DNA of 64,000 nt from JAFGKK01 sp964521085 (GTDB taxonomy: Bacteria > Chloroflexota > Anaerolineae > Anaerolineales > RBG-16-64-43), in NCBI GenBank assembly GCA_964521085.1, contig CAZFPL010000011.1, positions 1 through 64,000 on the forward strand, read 5' to 3'. Under the pieces are notes generated by a model, which was given only the letters and a program-made list of their open reading frames with translations, did not search any database and was not told where the DNA came from. Position numbers and translations under genes: made by a program. Positions 1 through 8,842 of this stretch are shown one piece after another (position 1 is the stretch's first letter; every line of letters starts with the position of its first letter).

Positions 1-1038
1 GTGCTCTACGCCGTGGCGATGATCGGCATCGGTATGCTCAGCCACACCGGCAACAACGTGGCCATGGATTCCTACGGCCCGATCTCCGATAACGCCAATG
101 GCATCGGCGAAATGGCCTGGCACGACATGAAGGACCCCGGAACCAAGAAAGCCCGCCAGATCATGGCGGATCTCGACGCGGTCGGCAACACCACCAAGGC
201 CATCACCAAGGGCGTCGCCATCGCCTCGGCCGTGATCGCCGCGGTCAGCCTGTTCGGCTCGTACATCACCGATGTGGGGCGCGTGCAGGCGCAGCTCGGC
301 CAGACGGTGATGAGCGCCATCCGCGTCTCCGATACCAAGGTGTTTATCGGGCTGTTGATCGGCGGCGCTTTGCCGTGGCTGTTCAGTTCGTTCTCCATCC
401 GCGCTGTCAGCCGCGCGGCGGCTCAGATCGTCGAGGAAGTCCGCCGCCAGTTCAAGCTCCCCGGCATTATGACCGGGAAGGTAACTCCGGATTATGCCCG
501 TGTGGTGAGCATCTCCACCGCTTCGGCGCAGAAGGAACTCATCCCGCTGGCGACGATCGCCGTCCTGATGCCGCTCGTGATCGGGCTGGTCCTGCAGGTC
601 GAAGCTCTGGGCGGGTTCCTGGCCGGCATCATCCTCTCCGGGCAGCTCCTGGCCGTGTTCATGTCCAATGCGGGCGGTGCCTGGGATAACGCCAAGAAGT
701 CGATCGAGGATGAGGAACGGGACCTGAAGGCCAATACCGGCAAGGGCTCCGACCGGCACAAGGCCGCCGTGGTGGGTGATACCGTCGGCGATCCGCTCAA
801 GGATACCGCCGGCCCGTCGCTCAACCCGATGATCAAAGTCGCCAACCTGGTCAGCCTGCTTGCCGCGCCGATCATCGTGAAGTACCAGCTATTCACGGCG
901 GAGGGCGGAGTGAACTTCATCGTCCTGGCCGTGGTTGTCGTGTTGCTCGGTGCTACCATCTGGGCGATTGCGCAAAGCAACCGCCAGGTTAAGACCCAAG
1001 CGGCGATGGCAACCAAGGTAATCAAGGGAGCCAAATAG
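1..1038 (+). CDS. hppA: Membrane-bound H+-translocating pyrophosphatase, C-terminal part
   Basis: Partial gene; the reading frame is open at the first base, so the N-terminal half lies outside the window. The product couples PPi hydrolysis to proton pumping across the cytoplasmic membrane. Visible family motifs are DSYGPISDNANGIGEM, GNTTKA, GGAWDNAKK and GDTVGDPLKDTAGPSLNP, which carry the acidic residues that bind Mg-PPi, plus several hydrophobic membrane segments up to the C-terminus. The GNTTKA segment has Lys where K+-dependent enzymes carry Ala, and a Thr three residues on, which is the signature of the K+-independent H+-pumping class (family knowledge). The gene ends just before a strong terminator. 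Family identity is certain; ion specificity is inferred from the motif. Confidence 0.96.
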   Translation: MLYAVAMIGIGMLSHTGNNVAMDSYGPISDNANGIGEMAWHDMKDPGTKKARQIMADLDAVGNTTKAITKGVAIASAVIAAVSLFGSYITDVGRVQAQLGQTVMSAIRVSDTKVFIGLLIGGALPWLFSSFSIRAVSRAAAQIVEEVRRQFKLPGIMTGKVTPDYARVVSISTASAQKELIPLATIAVLMPLVIGLVLQVEALGGFLAGIILSGQLLAVFMSNAGGAWDNAKKSIEDEERDLKANTGKGSDRHKAAVVGDTVGDPLKDTAGPSLNPMIKVANLVSLLAAPIIVKYQLFTAEGGVNFIVLAVVVVLLGATIWAIAQSNRQVKTQAAMATKVIKGAK

Positions 1039-1060
1039 GCTGGTCAACCCGTAGATACAT

Positions 1061-1096
1061 AAAAAAAGGAGAAGGCGAATGCCTTCTCCTTTTTTT
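1061..1096. terminator. Bidirectional intrinsic terminator between hppA and the ndk-like gene
   Basis: A perfect inverted repeat (GGAGAAGGC, 4-nt loop GAAT, GCCTTCTCC) is flanked by seven A on the left and seven T on the right, so it can terminate both the rightward hppA transcript and the leftward mdh-gltA-ndk transcript. It begins 22 bases after the hppA stop codon. Confidence 0.92.
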
Positions 1097-1165
1097 ATGT
1101 TCGACCTTATTCGGATCCCTGATTATCTCCTTGCTTTTTCTTCGCTCCCGCCGGATTTCCAGCGA

Positions 1166-1906
1166 TCAGTCGGTTTCCTTGGCTACGTTGATCAGGTATT
1201 TCGCCGCCACTGCTTCCAGCGAGTAAGCCGCCGGCTTGCCCTGCGTTAATGCTCGCAGCACCCCCATATCGGAAGCCCACACTAGGTTGCCGGGCGCGAT
1301 CAGGCAAAAGCTGCCCGGTTCGTAGGAGGTGGTGAGTTTGCCGTTCCGGAAATAATAATGTTCCGAACTGGTCTCCACCGGGTAGGCATGCATGAACGGG
1401 GGAATATCAGCGGGCTGGAACCATAGTTTGATTTCCCGTTCCGCGTCGGCGGGATTGGCCGATGCGTGGATGAGATTCTCCATCCGAACTGCGATTTCCT
1501 TCCCGTCGGAATCTTTGATCGGGACGATCGTGCCAAGCGAGCGGATGCTGCCCGGTCTCTTCTCCCGCGCCTCGTGGGGGTTGGTCGGACCGACGAGATC
1601 GCGGATCTTCTCTACGGCGTCCGGACCCTGATACACCAGCGCAATCACCCGGCGCTTCTGGGGCTGGTCCGGATATTGGAGTTTTCCCATGATGAAATCG
1701 ATCAAGCCGGGGAAGAAAACCTTCCCGCGATGCTCGGCGTAGTGTTCGTCGGCCAGCATGCGGCTGACATGCACGATCTTGGCGCCGGCGAAGCGCAGCC
1801 CGGTGTGGAACTCCGAGAGCTGGGAGAGGATGTAACCGGTAAGCGAGTTTTTTAGGGCATCCGGCTTGATCAGGACCAGGGTCTGTTCGAGGGCTTCAGT
1901 GGGCAT
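1166..1906 (-). CDS. Nucleoside-diphosphate kinase-like protein with insertion and C-terminal extension
   Basis: 246 aa. The start is the ATG at 1906, preceded by AGGAG; the open frame continues upstream into gltA but without support. Residues 9-163 follow the NDK fold: LVLIKPDAL near the N-terminus, a Y-AEHRGKVFFPGLIDFIMGK segment, VGPTNPHEAREKRPGSIR, and NLIHASANP with the expected phospho-accepting His147, then AEREIKLWF. Usual NDKs are about 135-155 aa; this one has extra residues in the PGSIR-to-active-site region and about 80 residues after the core (from ADIPPFMHAYPVETS) that I do not recognise. It probably transfers phosphate between nucleotides, but the extension may add or change a function. 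It lies 68 bases downstream of gltA in the same orientation, so it may be co-transcribed with mdh and gltA. Confidence 0.8.
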   Translation of the reverse strand: MPTEALEQTLVLIKPDALKNSLTGYILSQLSEFHTGLRFAGAKIVHVSRMLADEHYAEHRGKVFFPGLIDFIMGKLQYPDQPQKRRVIALVYQGPDAVEKIRDLVGPTNPHEAREKRPGSIRSLGTIVPIKDSDGKEIAVRMENLIHASANPADAEREIKLWFQPADIPPFMHAYPVETSSEHYYFRNGKLTTSYEPGSFCLIAPGNLVWASDMGVLRALTQGKPAAYSLEAVAAKYLINVAKETD

Positions 1907-1974
1907 ACGGCATCTCCTGGAAAATGGTAAATCGAGCGGAAGCCGGCGAACGAGTGCGCTCGGCAGTCGCCGGG

Positions 1975-3162
1975 CTACTTTCGATCCCGGATCGGCGCAT
2001 ACGGCTCTTCTTCCGGGCCGATATATATGAAGCGCGGCCGGAAGATCCGGTTGTCGATCCATTGTTCCAGCGCATGCGCCGTCCAACCGGCGCTGCGGCC
2101 GACGGCGAAGAGCGGTGTGAACATGGCCGTTTCGATGCCCATCGAAGCCATCACGACGCCGGAGAAGAAATCGACGTTCGGCCAAATTCCGCGCTGCCCG
2201 TATTTCTCGGCCATTACTTTCTCGATCCGCTCGGCGGTCTCCAGCCAATGCTCGGTCCCGGCGCGGCGGGTGACCTCGCGGGCTTGTTCGCGCAGGATCG
2301 TGGCGCGCGGATCCATGATCTTATAGACGCGGTGGCCGAATCCATGGATGCGCAGTTTTTGCGACATCGCGTCTTCAAGGAAACTTTCGACATTGTTGAG
2401 TGAGCCGATGGCCTGCAGCATCCGCATGACCTCTTCGTTGGCTCCCCCATGCAGCGGCCCTTTCAGCGCGCAGATCCCCGCCACGACCGCGGAATAAAGG
2501 TCGCTCAGCGTTGAGCGCACGACCATGGTGGCGAAGGTGCTGGCGTTGCATTCGTGATCGGCATGCAGGATCAGCAGCACGTCCATCAGGGCGGAGTAGA
2601 AATTATCGGGGACGTTCCCGGTGAGCATGAAGTAGAAATTCCCCGCATGCGACAGGTCGGAGCGCGGGGAGAGCATGGGCTTGCCCTGCCGCGCGCGCGC
2701 GATCGCGGCGGCGATGGTTGCGATTTTGGAAACGATGCGGATGCTTTGGCGGCATTGTTCGGAGGGCGTGTCGTCTTCGGTTGTTTCGTCGTAGGCGGCG
2801 AGGGCCGAGACCGCCGTCCGCAGAACCGACATCGGGTGGACGCCGTAGCGCGGGGCGTGCTTGGCGATCAAGTCATATAGCTCGGCGGGAATTTCCCGGT
2901 AACTCCGCATGAGCCGGCTGAGGTCCTTCAGCTCGGCTTCCTTGGGAAGCCGGTCGTGAAGCAGCAGGTAGAACACCTCTTCGTAGGTTGACTTCTCGCA
3001 CAGCTCCTCGATCGAGTGCCCGTGGAAAACGAGTTTGCCCCCCAATCCGTCCACGAAACTCTTGGTGCTCTCGCCCACGGGGACCCCTTCGAGCCCTTTG
3101 GAGAAGGGGATTTCCCCCACTTTCGCGACGAGTTTGACTTCTTCGGAGTAGGTGTTTGTCAT
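1975..3162 (-). CDS. gltA: Citrate synthase
   Basis: 395 aa, a normal length for the short bacterial type. Condenses oxaloacetate and acetyl-CoA to citrate. The catalytic triad is visible: His in GPLHGGANEEVMRML, His in FGHRVYK, and Asp in NVDFFSGV. The N-terminal part (KGLEGVPVGESTKSFVDG, YEEVFYLLLHDRLP) matches the family. The ATG at 3162 is preceded by GGAGGAG at a good distance. It is the middle gene of mdh-gltA-ndk-like; mdh ends 36 bases upstream, so oxaloacetate formation and consumption are probably co-expressed. A 2-methylcitrate synthase activity cannot be excluded from sequence alone. Confidence 0.95.
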   Translation of the reverse strand: MTNTYSEEVKLVAKVGEIPFSKGLEGVPVGESTKSFVDGLGGKLVFHGHSIEELCEKSTYEEVFYLLLHDRLPKEAELKDLSRLMRSYREIPAELYDLIAKHAPRYGVHPMSVLRTAVSALAAYDETTEDDTPSEQCRQSIRIVSKIATIAAAIARARQGKPMLSPRSDLSHAGNFYFMLTGNVPDNFYSALMDVLLILHADHECNASTFATMVVRSTLSDLYSAVVAGICALKGPLHGGANEEVMRMLQAIGSLNNVESFLEDAMSQKLRIHGFGHRVYKIMDPRATILREQAREVTRRAGTEHWLETAERIEKVMAEKYGQRGIWPNVDFFSGVVMASMGIETAMFTPLFAVGRSAGWTAHALEQWIDNRIFRPRFIYIGPEEEPYAPIRDRK

Positions 3163-3198
3163 GGGTCTCTCCTCCGTCTCCGGATGCTTCCGGCGATC

Positions 3199-4134
3199 CT
3201 AGGCAAAGTAGTTCGACAGCCCGGAGACGATTTCGCGCAGCTTTGCGGCGGACGCCTGCAGCGCCGCTTGTTCCTCGGCGTTGAGTGGCAGTTCGACGAT
3301 CCGTTCCACTCCTCCCCGCCCGATTTGCACCGGCACCCCGAAGTACAGATCGCGCAGGCCGAATTCGCCCTCGCAATACGCGGAGCAGGGCAGTACGCGA
3401 TGCGTGTTCCGCAAAATGCATTCCACCATCGCAGCCAGCGCCGCCCCGGGCGCATAGGCCGAACTGCCGGTCTTGAGCAGGTTGATGATCTCCGTGCCCC
3501 GGTTACGGGCCCGGTCCACAAGCGCCGAGAGTTTCTCCGCCGGGATGAGATCCGACAGGGGGATCCCGCATACATTCGAGTGGCGCACCATCGGCACCAT
3601 CGTATCCCCGTGTCCGCCGAGAATGAAGGCGTGGACGCTTTCCACGCTCACCCCGAGTTCCTGGGAAAGCAAAATCTGGAACCGCGCCGAATCCAGAACA
3701 CCTCCCTGGCCGATGACCCGGTTTTTCGGAAACCCGCTGACCCGGTATGCCAGGAGCGACATGGCATCCACTGGATTTGTAAGGACGATCAGGAAGGTAT
3801 CCGGAGAATGGCGGATCGACTCCTTGACCGTATGCGCGACCACGGACGCGTTTACCTGGGCTAGATCGTCGCGGCTCATCCCCGGTTTGCGCGGGCTTCC
3901 CGCGGTGATTACGATCACATCGGATCCGGCGGTATCCGCAAAATCGCTTGTTCCGGCCACATTCGTGGATTGCCCCAGGATCGGGATGGCTTCCTGTAAA
4001 TCCATCGCCTTTCCCTGTGCCAGGCCCTCCACCACATCGAGCAGGACGATATCGCACAGGTCCATCGCCGCCAGCCAAATGGCGGTCGCCGATCCGGTAT
4101 TCCCGGCTCCGATGATCGAGACTTTGGGCCGCAT
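3199..4134 (-). CDS. mdh: Malate dehydrogenase (NAD-dependent, LDH-like type)
   Basis: 311 aa. Interconverts malate and oxaloacetate with NAD. The N-terminus has the Rossmann motif GAGNTGSATA; TAGSPRKPGMSRDDL contains the substrate-loop Arg typical of malate rather than lactate dehydrogenases; TNPVD, GQGGVLDSARF and the catalytic His in GGHGDTMVP are all present. I place the start at ATG 4134 (MRPKVSIIGAG) because GGAGG lies five bases upstream; a further in-frame ATG at 4194 would add 20 residues with no homology. First gene of the cluster with gltA. The divergent intergenic region to dinG must hold its promoter. Confidence 0.96.
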   Translation of the reverse strand: MRPKVSIIGAGNTGSATAIWLAAMDLCDIVLLDVVEGLAQGKAMDLQEAIPILGQSTNVAGTSDFADTAGSDVIVITAGSPRKPGMSRDDLAQVNASVVAHTVKESIRHSPDTFLIVLTNPVDAMSLLAYRVSGFPKNRVIGQGGVLDSARFQILLSQELGVSVESVHAFILGGHGDTMVPMVRHSNVCGIPLSDLIPAEKLSALVDRARNRGTEIINLLKTGSSAYAPGAALAAMVECILRNTHRVLPCSAYCEGEFGLRDLYFGVPVQIGRGGVERIVELPLNAEEQAALQASAAKLREIVSGLSNYFA

Positions 4135-4242
4135 TAATACCTCCAAGGGCGTCGGAGAGTATTCCGAGTCGTGCCAACCGTATCCGGAAGCCAACCCCGG
4201 GGGATTAAGGCGTATAGTCTACCATATTCCCCTCCGCCCGGG

Positions 4243-4251
4243 TGGTATAAT
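4243..4251 (+). promoter_or_regulatory. Putative extended -10 promoter element for dinG
   Basis: TGGTATAAT, a perfect -10 hexamer (4246-4251) with the TGn extension, lies about 50 bases before the dinG start in the divergent mdh/dinG spacer. No clear -35 hexamer is seen, which is normal for extended -10 promoters. Confidence 0.5.
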
Positions 4252-4302
4252 CCCCGCGCCTTCCCCTCATCCGGGAGGAAGGCCTAGAAGCGCCCCCGCG
4301 AA

Positions 4303-7134
4303 ATGTCCGCCAAAAAAATTATCGTATCCCTCGATATCGAAACCACCGGGTTGAATCCCGAACGCGATGCCATGATCGAGGTCGGATTGATCCGCTACCA
4401 TGGTGACCGGGAGGACGCGCGCTGGTCCTCGTTTGTCCATCCCGGCTGCCGGATTCCGCCGGTGATCACCCAGCTTACCGGCATCACCGATGCGATGGTG
4501 TCGGACGCCCCGGCCATCAAGGATCTCCTTCCGCAAATCCGCGAGTTCATCGGAAACGAACCGGTCCTCGGGCATAACGTCGCTTTCGATATTGCCTTCT
4601 TCAAGAAGTACCGCCTGTTGGTCGATCAGGACACGGTCGATACTCTGGAACTGGCATCCGCGCTGCTTCCGCGCGCGCCGCGCTACAACTTGGGGGCGCT
4701 CTGCGCCCATCTGGGGATTCCCGTATCCCCCACGCACCGCGCGCTGGATGACGCCCTCGCGGCGTATGAACTGTACCGCCGGCTGGTGGAAATCGCGCAT
4801 GGGATGCCGACCAGTTTCCTCGCCGAGATGGTCCGCTTCGGCCAGGACGTGGAGTGGGGGGGCGGTTCGGTCCTGGAAGAGGCGTATGGCGCGCGGTTGA
4901 AGGAGGAGGGGGCGCTGGTAAAAACCCCCGGGATCCGCTTCCCGATTTTCGAACCGGAGCCGCTTCTGGCCCGCCGCGACGATGCGGGCGCCGCGGCCAT
5001 CAAAAAACTTGTTCCGCGGGAGGAGATGGAGGCTCTCGATCCGGAGGAGATGGCCGCGCTGCTCGACACCCACGGGCCGTTCGGCGGACATTTTCCAGGG
5101 TATGAACGCCGGACGCAGCAGATGGAGATGACGGCGGCGGTGACGCGGGCTTTTTCGCAATCCTCCCATCTCATGGTCGAGGCCGGCACCGGGACCGGAA
5201 AAAGCCTCGCCTATCTCATCCCTGCGGTGCATTGGGCTTTGCGCAACGGCGAACGCGTGGTGATCTCCACCAACACCATCAATTTGCAGGACCAACTCCT
5301 GCAGAAGGATTTTCCCGACCTGATCCGGATCCTGAATTTGGATGCCCGCGCGGCCGTGCTCAAGGGCCGGTCGAACTATATCTGCCCCCGCAAATTTGAC
5401 GCCCTGCGCCGGCGCGGTCCGGAAAACGCGGATGAAATGCGCGTGCTGGCCAAGACCCTCCTGTGGCTGACCGAGACGACGAGCGGGGATCGCTCGGAGA
5501 TCAACCTCAACGGGCCGGCGGAACGGTCGATCTGGGCGCAGCTTTCGGCGGAGGATGAACTCTGCTCTCCGGAAGGGTGCTACCTGTTCCGTAAAAATTC
5601 CTGTCCATTCCTCCGCGCGCGGCAGGCGGCGGAGTATGCGCACGTGCTGATCGTCAACCACGCACTGCTGGTGGCGGATCTGGCGGCCGAGAACCGGGTG
5701 CTTCCCGAATACCATTATTTGGTTGTGGATGAGGGTCATCAGCTTGAAGCGGCGGCCACCGACGGTCTTTCCTTTCGCTGCGCATGGATGGATTTGGAAC
5801 GCTCGCTGCATGAGCTCGGCAATACGCGGTCCGGCTGGCTGGGAATGCTTCTGTCGCGGGCGAGGAAGAAGGACGTCGAAAAGGATTCCGCCGCCTTCAT
5901 CCGGGCCAGGGTCGACGACCTCCTGGCTGCCATCGAATCCGCATTGCGCACCGGGCGGACCTTCTTCACCTCCATCGACCAGTTTGTCCTCAATCAGATC
6001 GAGAGTCCGCCGAAGGAATACACCCTGCAGTTCCGGCTTATTCCCGCCGTGCGGACGCAGCCGGGCTGGGAGGATGTGGAAGAAACCTGGGAGAATATGC
6101 GCTTGGCGTTTTCCGAAGCGGCGCGCATAACCGCCGCGCTGGGCGAGCGGATCCGCGGGGAGGAAACCGACGACGAAGAGAATCCCAACGAACTCTCGCT
6201 TCTGCTCGCCGGATGGGCATGGCGGATGGAACAGACCGTGGAATCCATCCATCAGATCATCGCCAAACCGAATCCGCAGATGATCCAATGGGTGGAAATT
6301 CCCCGGGACCGCGACGTGCGCACGCTGTTTTCCGCGCCGCTGCATGTCGGGCCGCTGGTGGAACGCTATCTCTGGCACACGAAGCATTCCGTGGTCCTGA
6401 CATCCGCCACCCTCACCGCCGCCGGGGAGTTCGATTACCTCCGCGAGCGGCTCAATGCCGACGAAGCGGATACTCTCGTCGTGGGTTCTCCTTTCGATTT
6501 CGAAAATTCCGCCCTGCTGTACCTGGTGACCGACATCCCGGAACCGGGGGATACGCGGGCGTACCAGCATGCGCTCAACCGCGCGTTAACTGAGCTTTGC
6601 AAAGCCACGCGCGGACGGGCGTTGGTGCTCTTTACATCTTATTCCCAGCTGCGGCAGACGGCTCAGATCATCGAGGGGCCGCTGGCCCGCGAGGGGATTG
6701 TTGTTTACGAGCAGGGGGAAGGCGCATCACGGCACGCCCTGCTGGAAACGTTCAAGGCCGCCGAGCAGGCCGTGCTCCTGGGGACCCGTTCCTTCTGGGA
6801 AGGGGTGGATGTGCCCGGGCAGGCGCTTTCGGTGCTGGCGCTTACCAAATTGCCTTTCGATGTGCCGAGCGATCCGATCGTTGCCGCGCGGGGCGAAACC
6901 TTCGAAGATCCATTCAATCAATATTCCCTGCCGGAAGCCATCCTGCGGTTCCGGCAAGGTTTCGGCCGGTTGATCCGAACCAAAACCGACCGGGGTGTGG
7001 CGGTGATATTCGACCGACGGATTATGACCAAGGCTTACGGGCGGTCCTTCATTGAATCACTTCCGGAATGCACGCGGGAGCAGGGAAGCCTGGCGGCCCT
7101 TCCGGCCCGCGCCGCCCGGTGGCTGGGGGAGTAG
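4303..7134 (+). CDS. dinG: DinG-family helicase with N-terminal DnaQ-like 3'-5' exonuclease domain
   Basis: 943 aa. Residues 1-165 form a DEDDh exonuclease: DIET (Asp11, Glu13), GHNVAFD (His91-Asp96) and THRALDD (His145, Asp149/150). Residues 260-940 form an XPD/DinG superfamily 2 helicase: Walker A EAGTGTGKS (293-301), DEGH box (476-479), and the C-terminal motifs LGTRSFWEGVDVPG and QGFGRLIRTKTDRG. Four cysteines at 361, 421, 426 and 434 sit where the iron-sulfur cluster of XPD/DinG helicases is bound, so unlike the Bacillus-type exonuclease-DinG proteins that lack the cluster, this one appears to retain it. Likely role: resolving R-loops or repair intermediates. The next gene starts 8 bases after its stop. 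The ATG has only a weak, distant GGAGGAAGG upstream. Confidence 0.92.
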   Translation: MSAKKIIVSLDIETTGLNPERDAMIEVGLIRYHGDREDARWSSFVHPGCRIPPVITQLTGITDAMVSDAPAIKDLLPQIREFIGNEPVLGHNVAFDIAFFKKYRLLVDQDTVDTLELASALLPRAPRYNLGALCAHLGIPVSPTHRALDDALAAYELYRRLVEIAHGMPTSFLAEMVRFGQDVEWGGGSVLEEAYGARLKEEGALVKTPGIRFPIFEPEPLLARRDDAGAAAIKKLVPREEMEALDPEEMAALLDTHGPFGGHFPGYERRTQQMEMTAAVTRAFSQSSHLMVEAGTGTGKSLAYLIPAVHWALRNGERVVISTNTINLQDQLLQKDFPDLIRILNLDARAAVLKGRSNYICPRKFDALRRRGPENADEMRVLAKTLLWLTETTSGDRSEINLNGPAERSIWAQLSAEDELCSPEGCYLFRKNSCPFLRARQAAEYAHVLIVNHALLVADLAAENRVLPEYHYLVVDEGHQLEAAATDGLSFRCAWMDLERSLHELGNTRSGWLGMLLSRARKKDVEKDSAAFIRARVDDLLAAIESALRTGRTFFTSIDQFVLNQIESPPKEYTLQFRLIPAVRTQPGWEDVEETWENMRLAFSEAARITAALGERIRGEETDDEENPNELSLLLAGWAWRMEQTVESIHQIIAKPNPQMIQWVEIPRDRDVRTLFSAPLHVGPLVERYLWHTKHSVVLTSATLTAAGEFDYLRERLNADEADTLVVGSPFDFENSALLYLVTDIPEPGDTRAYQHALNRALTELCKATRGRALVLFTSYSQLRQTAQIIEGPLAREGIVVYEQGEGASRHALLETFKAAEQAVLLGTRSFWEGVDVPGQALSVLALTKLPFDVPSDPIVAARGETFEDPFNQYSLPEAILRFRQGFGRLIRTKTDRGVAVIFDRRIMTKAYGRSFIESLPECTREQGSLAALPARAARWLGE

Positions 7135-7142
7135 CCGCGGAT

Positions 7143-8105
7143 ATGGCATCCAAGGTCCTCATTACCGGAAGCACGGGATTCATCGGCCGGGTTGTCACCC
7201 GGGTTCTGGTCGATCGCGGGCATTCGATTCGGCTGCTGGTCCGGCCTTCCCCGCATCTCCCGCCGCTGCCTGTCCCGCAGGCGGAGGTGGTCGTTGCATC
7301 ATTCCAGGATGAAGGCGGGATTCGCGCGGCCGTTGCGGGGGTCGATGCGATCATCCATCTGGCGAGCGCCGAGGGGGAGCACCGGCGGCGCGATCTTTTC
7401 TCCACGGACGTCGAGGGAACCCGCAATCTCCTGGCCCAGGCGAAGACCTCCGGGGTGAAACGCATCCTCTATCTCAGCCACCTGGGCGCAGACCGGGGCT
7501 CGGCATATCCCTTCCTGCAGGCCAAGGGCATCGCCGAGCATGCGATTCTGGAAAGCGGAATTCCCTACCTGATCCTTCGCTCCTCCCTGGTGTATGGAGC
7601 CGGGGATTCCTTCACCAACGCCATCGCGTTTTTTGCGCACCTCCTCCCGGCGGTTTTCTTCATTCCGGAAATGGATACCCACATGCAGCCTCTGTGGGTG
7701 GAGGATCTGGCGGCCTGCATGGAATACTGCCTCGCCGAGGACCGCTATTTCGGCGAGATCCTCTCCATCGGCGGTCCCGAGCATTTATCGTTCGAACAAA
7801 TCGTGGAAGTCGTGCTGGATGTGATCCGGGCTCCCCGGATGATCGTGCGGGTTTGGCCTCCGCTCGCCCGGTTTGGTCTGGGGTTGATGGATTGGGTCCT
7901 CCCGCATTCCCCGTTCACCCCCTTTTGGTTGGATTACCTCTCCGTGCCGAGCACGTGCGAAGCCAATAGTCTCTCCCGTTTGTTCGGATTAAAGCCGGCC
8001 AGCATCCGGGAACCTACCGGGTATTTGCGCCAGAATCGTGGAATTAAAAGATTCCTGCAATTCATATGGCGGGGCAGTGAAGTACTTCAGAATCCGGGTG
8101 CATAG
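7143..8105 (+). CDS. NAD(P)-dependent epimerase/dehydratase-like atypical SDR (NDUFA9-like)
   Basis: 320 aa. The N-terminal GSTGFIGRVV is the nucleotide-binding loop of extended or atypical short-chain dehydrogenases. The middle part (YLSHLGADRGSAYPFLQAKGIAEHAILESGIPYLILRSSLVYG) resembles the NmrA/NDUFA9-like branch in which the catalytic Tyr-x-x-x-Lys is altered: here the lysine of QAKG remains but the tyrosine does not sit three residues before it. It may therefore bind a cofactor without classical epimerase chemistry. ATG at 7143 chosen, 8 bases after the dinG stop; the longer open frame overlaps dinG. The exact substrate is unknown. Confidence 0.8.
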   Translation: MASKVLITGSTGFIGRVVTRVLVDRGHSIRLLVRPSPHLPPLPVPQAEVVVASFQDEGGIRAAVAGVDAIIHLASAEGEHRRRDLFSTDVEGTRNLLAQAKTSGVKRILYLSHLGADRGSAYPFLQAKGIAEHAILESGIPYLILRSSLVYGAGDSFTNAIAFFAHLLPAVFFIPEMDTHMQPLWVEDLAACMEYCLAEDRYFGEILSIGGPEHLSFEQIVEVVLDVIRAPRMIVRVWPPLARFGLGLMDWVLPHSPFTPFWLDYLSVPSTCEANSLSRLFGLKPASIREPTGYLRQNRGIKRFLQFIWRGSEVLQNPGA

Positions 8106-8124
8106 CGCGCCCGGCGGAGGACGC

Positions 8125-8709
8125 CTAATCCGGCATCAACCAGGGGATGGAGAGCGATCCGGCATAGGCGAACAAGAGCATTTTTATTATTTTTCCGATC
8201 ATACAGAATAGTAAAAATTTCCAAAGCGGCATTTTCAACATCCCGGCGGCAATTCCCGCCAGATCGAAAATCGGATTGGGGATGAAGCCCAGGACGAGAA
8301 TTGTCCAGCCGCCGTATTTTCTCATCCAGCCCATTAACTGCTGGGCATGCACCCGGTTTTGAATGACGATATTGCCCGAATACCCGGCCAGATAGCCGGA
8401 TAGTTCCCCGATCGCCGCTCCGGCGCCGGCTGCCAACGCCACCAGCAACGGGTTGTAAATGGCGCCGAGCCCGAAGACGAACGCCACGCCGGGGGCGGGT
8501 AATATGATGGTCGCATTCGCCAGAATGGACAGCAGAAAGATTCCGACATAGCCCAGACTCGCGAGCCATTTAGCCTGATCCCTTAAAAGATAAATCCCCA
8601 CCGTCAGGCCGATGACCAGCAGGATGACACCCACCCGCGCGAGGATCGGCAAAGCCTTTCCCCAAAAAGATTTTCGGGGGATTTGCGATCCGCTTGAATT
8701 ATTGGTCAT
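8125..8709 (-). CDS. VTT/DedA-like (SNARE-associated) integral membrane protein
   Basis: 194 aa. Mostly hydrophobic, with a first membrane helix at about residues 20-42, then the VTT-domain pattern: NATIILPAPGVAFVFGLGAIYNPLLVALAAGAGAAIGELSGYLAGY, and RKYGGWTILVLGFIPNPIFDLAGIAAGMLKMPLWKFL. This family (DedA/TVP38/TMEM64) contains lipid scramblases or undecaprenyl-phosphate translocases; the precise substrate here is unknown. Convergent with the SDR gene (19 bases between the stops). A 10-bp hairpin lies upstream at 8715-8746, without a T-run on either useful side. Confidence 0.85.
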   Translation of the reverse strand: MTNNSSGSQIPRKSFWGKALPILARVGVILLVIGLTVGIYLLRDQAKWLASLGYVGIFLLSILANATIILPAPGVAFVFGLGAIYNPLLVALAAGAGAAIGELSGYLAGYSGNIVIQNRVHAQQLMGWMRKYGGWTILVLGFIPNPIFDLAGIAAGMLKMPLWKFLLFCMIGKIIKMLLFAYAGSLSIPWLMPD

Positions 8710-8842
8710 TTACGGAAAACCTGGATTTCTAGGGAACCGGGTTTTCGGAAAGGGATATCCCGCTACCGGTTAATATTGTCGCAGCAATCATAACATTGAT
8801 CTGCGCATCGGAGAGAGGTTCGGTTTGGATGAGGGGGAGGTA

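Noticed and set aside
72..1034. Long reverse-strand frames opposite hppA
   Set aside because: They are antisense shadows of a clearly conserved gene with strong codon bias and have no family features.
4267..6570. A 767-aa reverse-strand open frame opposite dinG
   Set aside because: Rich in Arg/Gly/His/Pro, no motif, and fully covered by the well-supported helicase gene; a GC-bias artefact.
8715..8746. A 10-bp hairpin upstream of the DedA-like gene as a terminator
   Set aside because: There is no T-run after the stem in either direction, and it lies at a 5' end.
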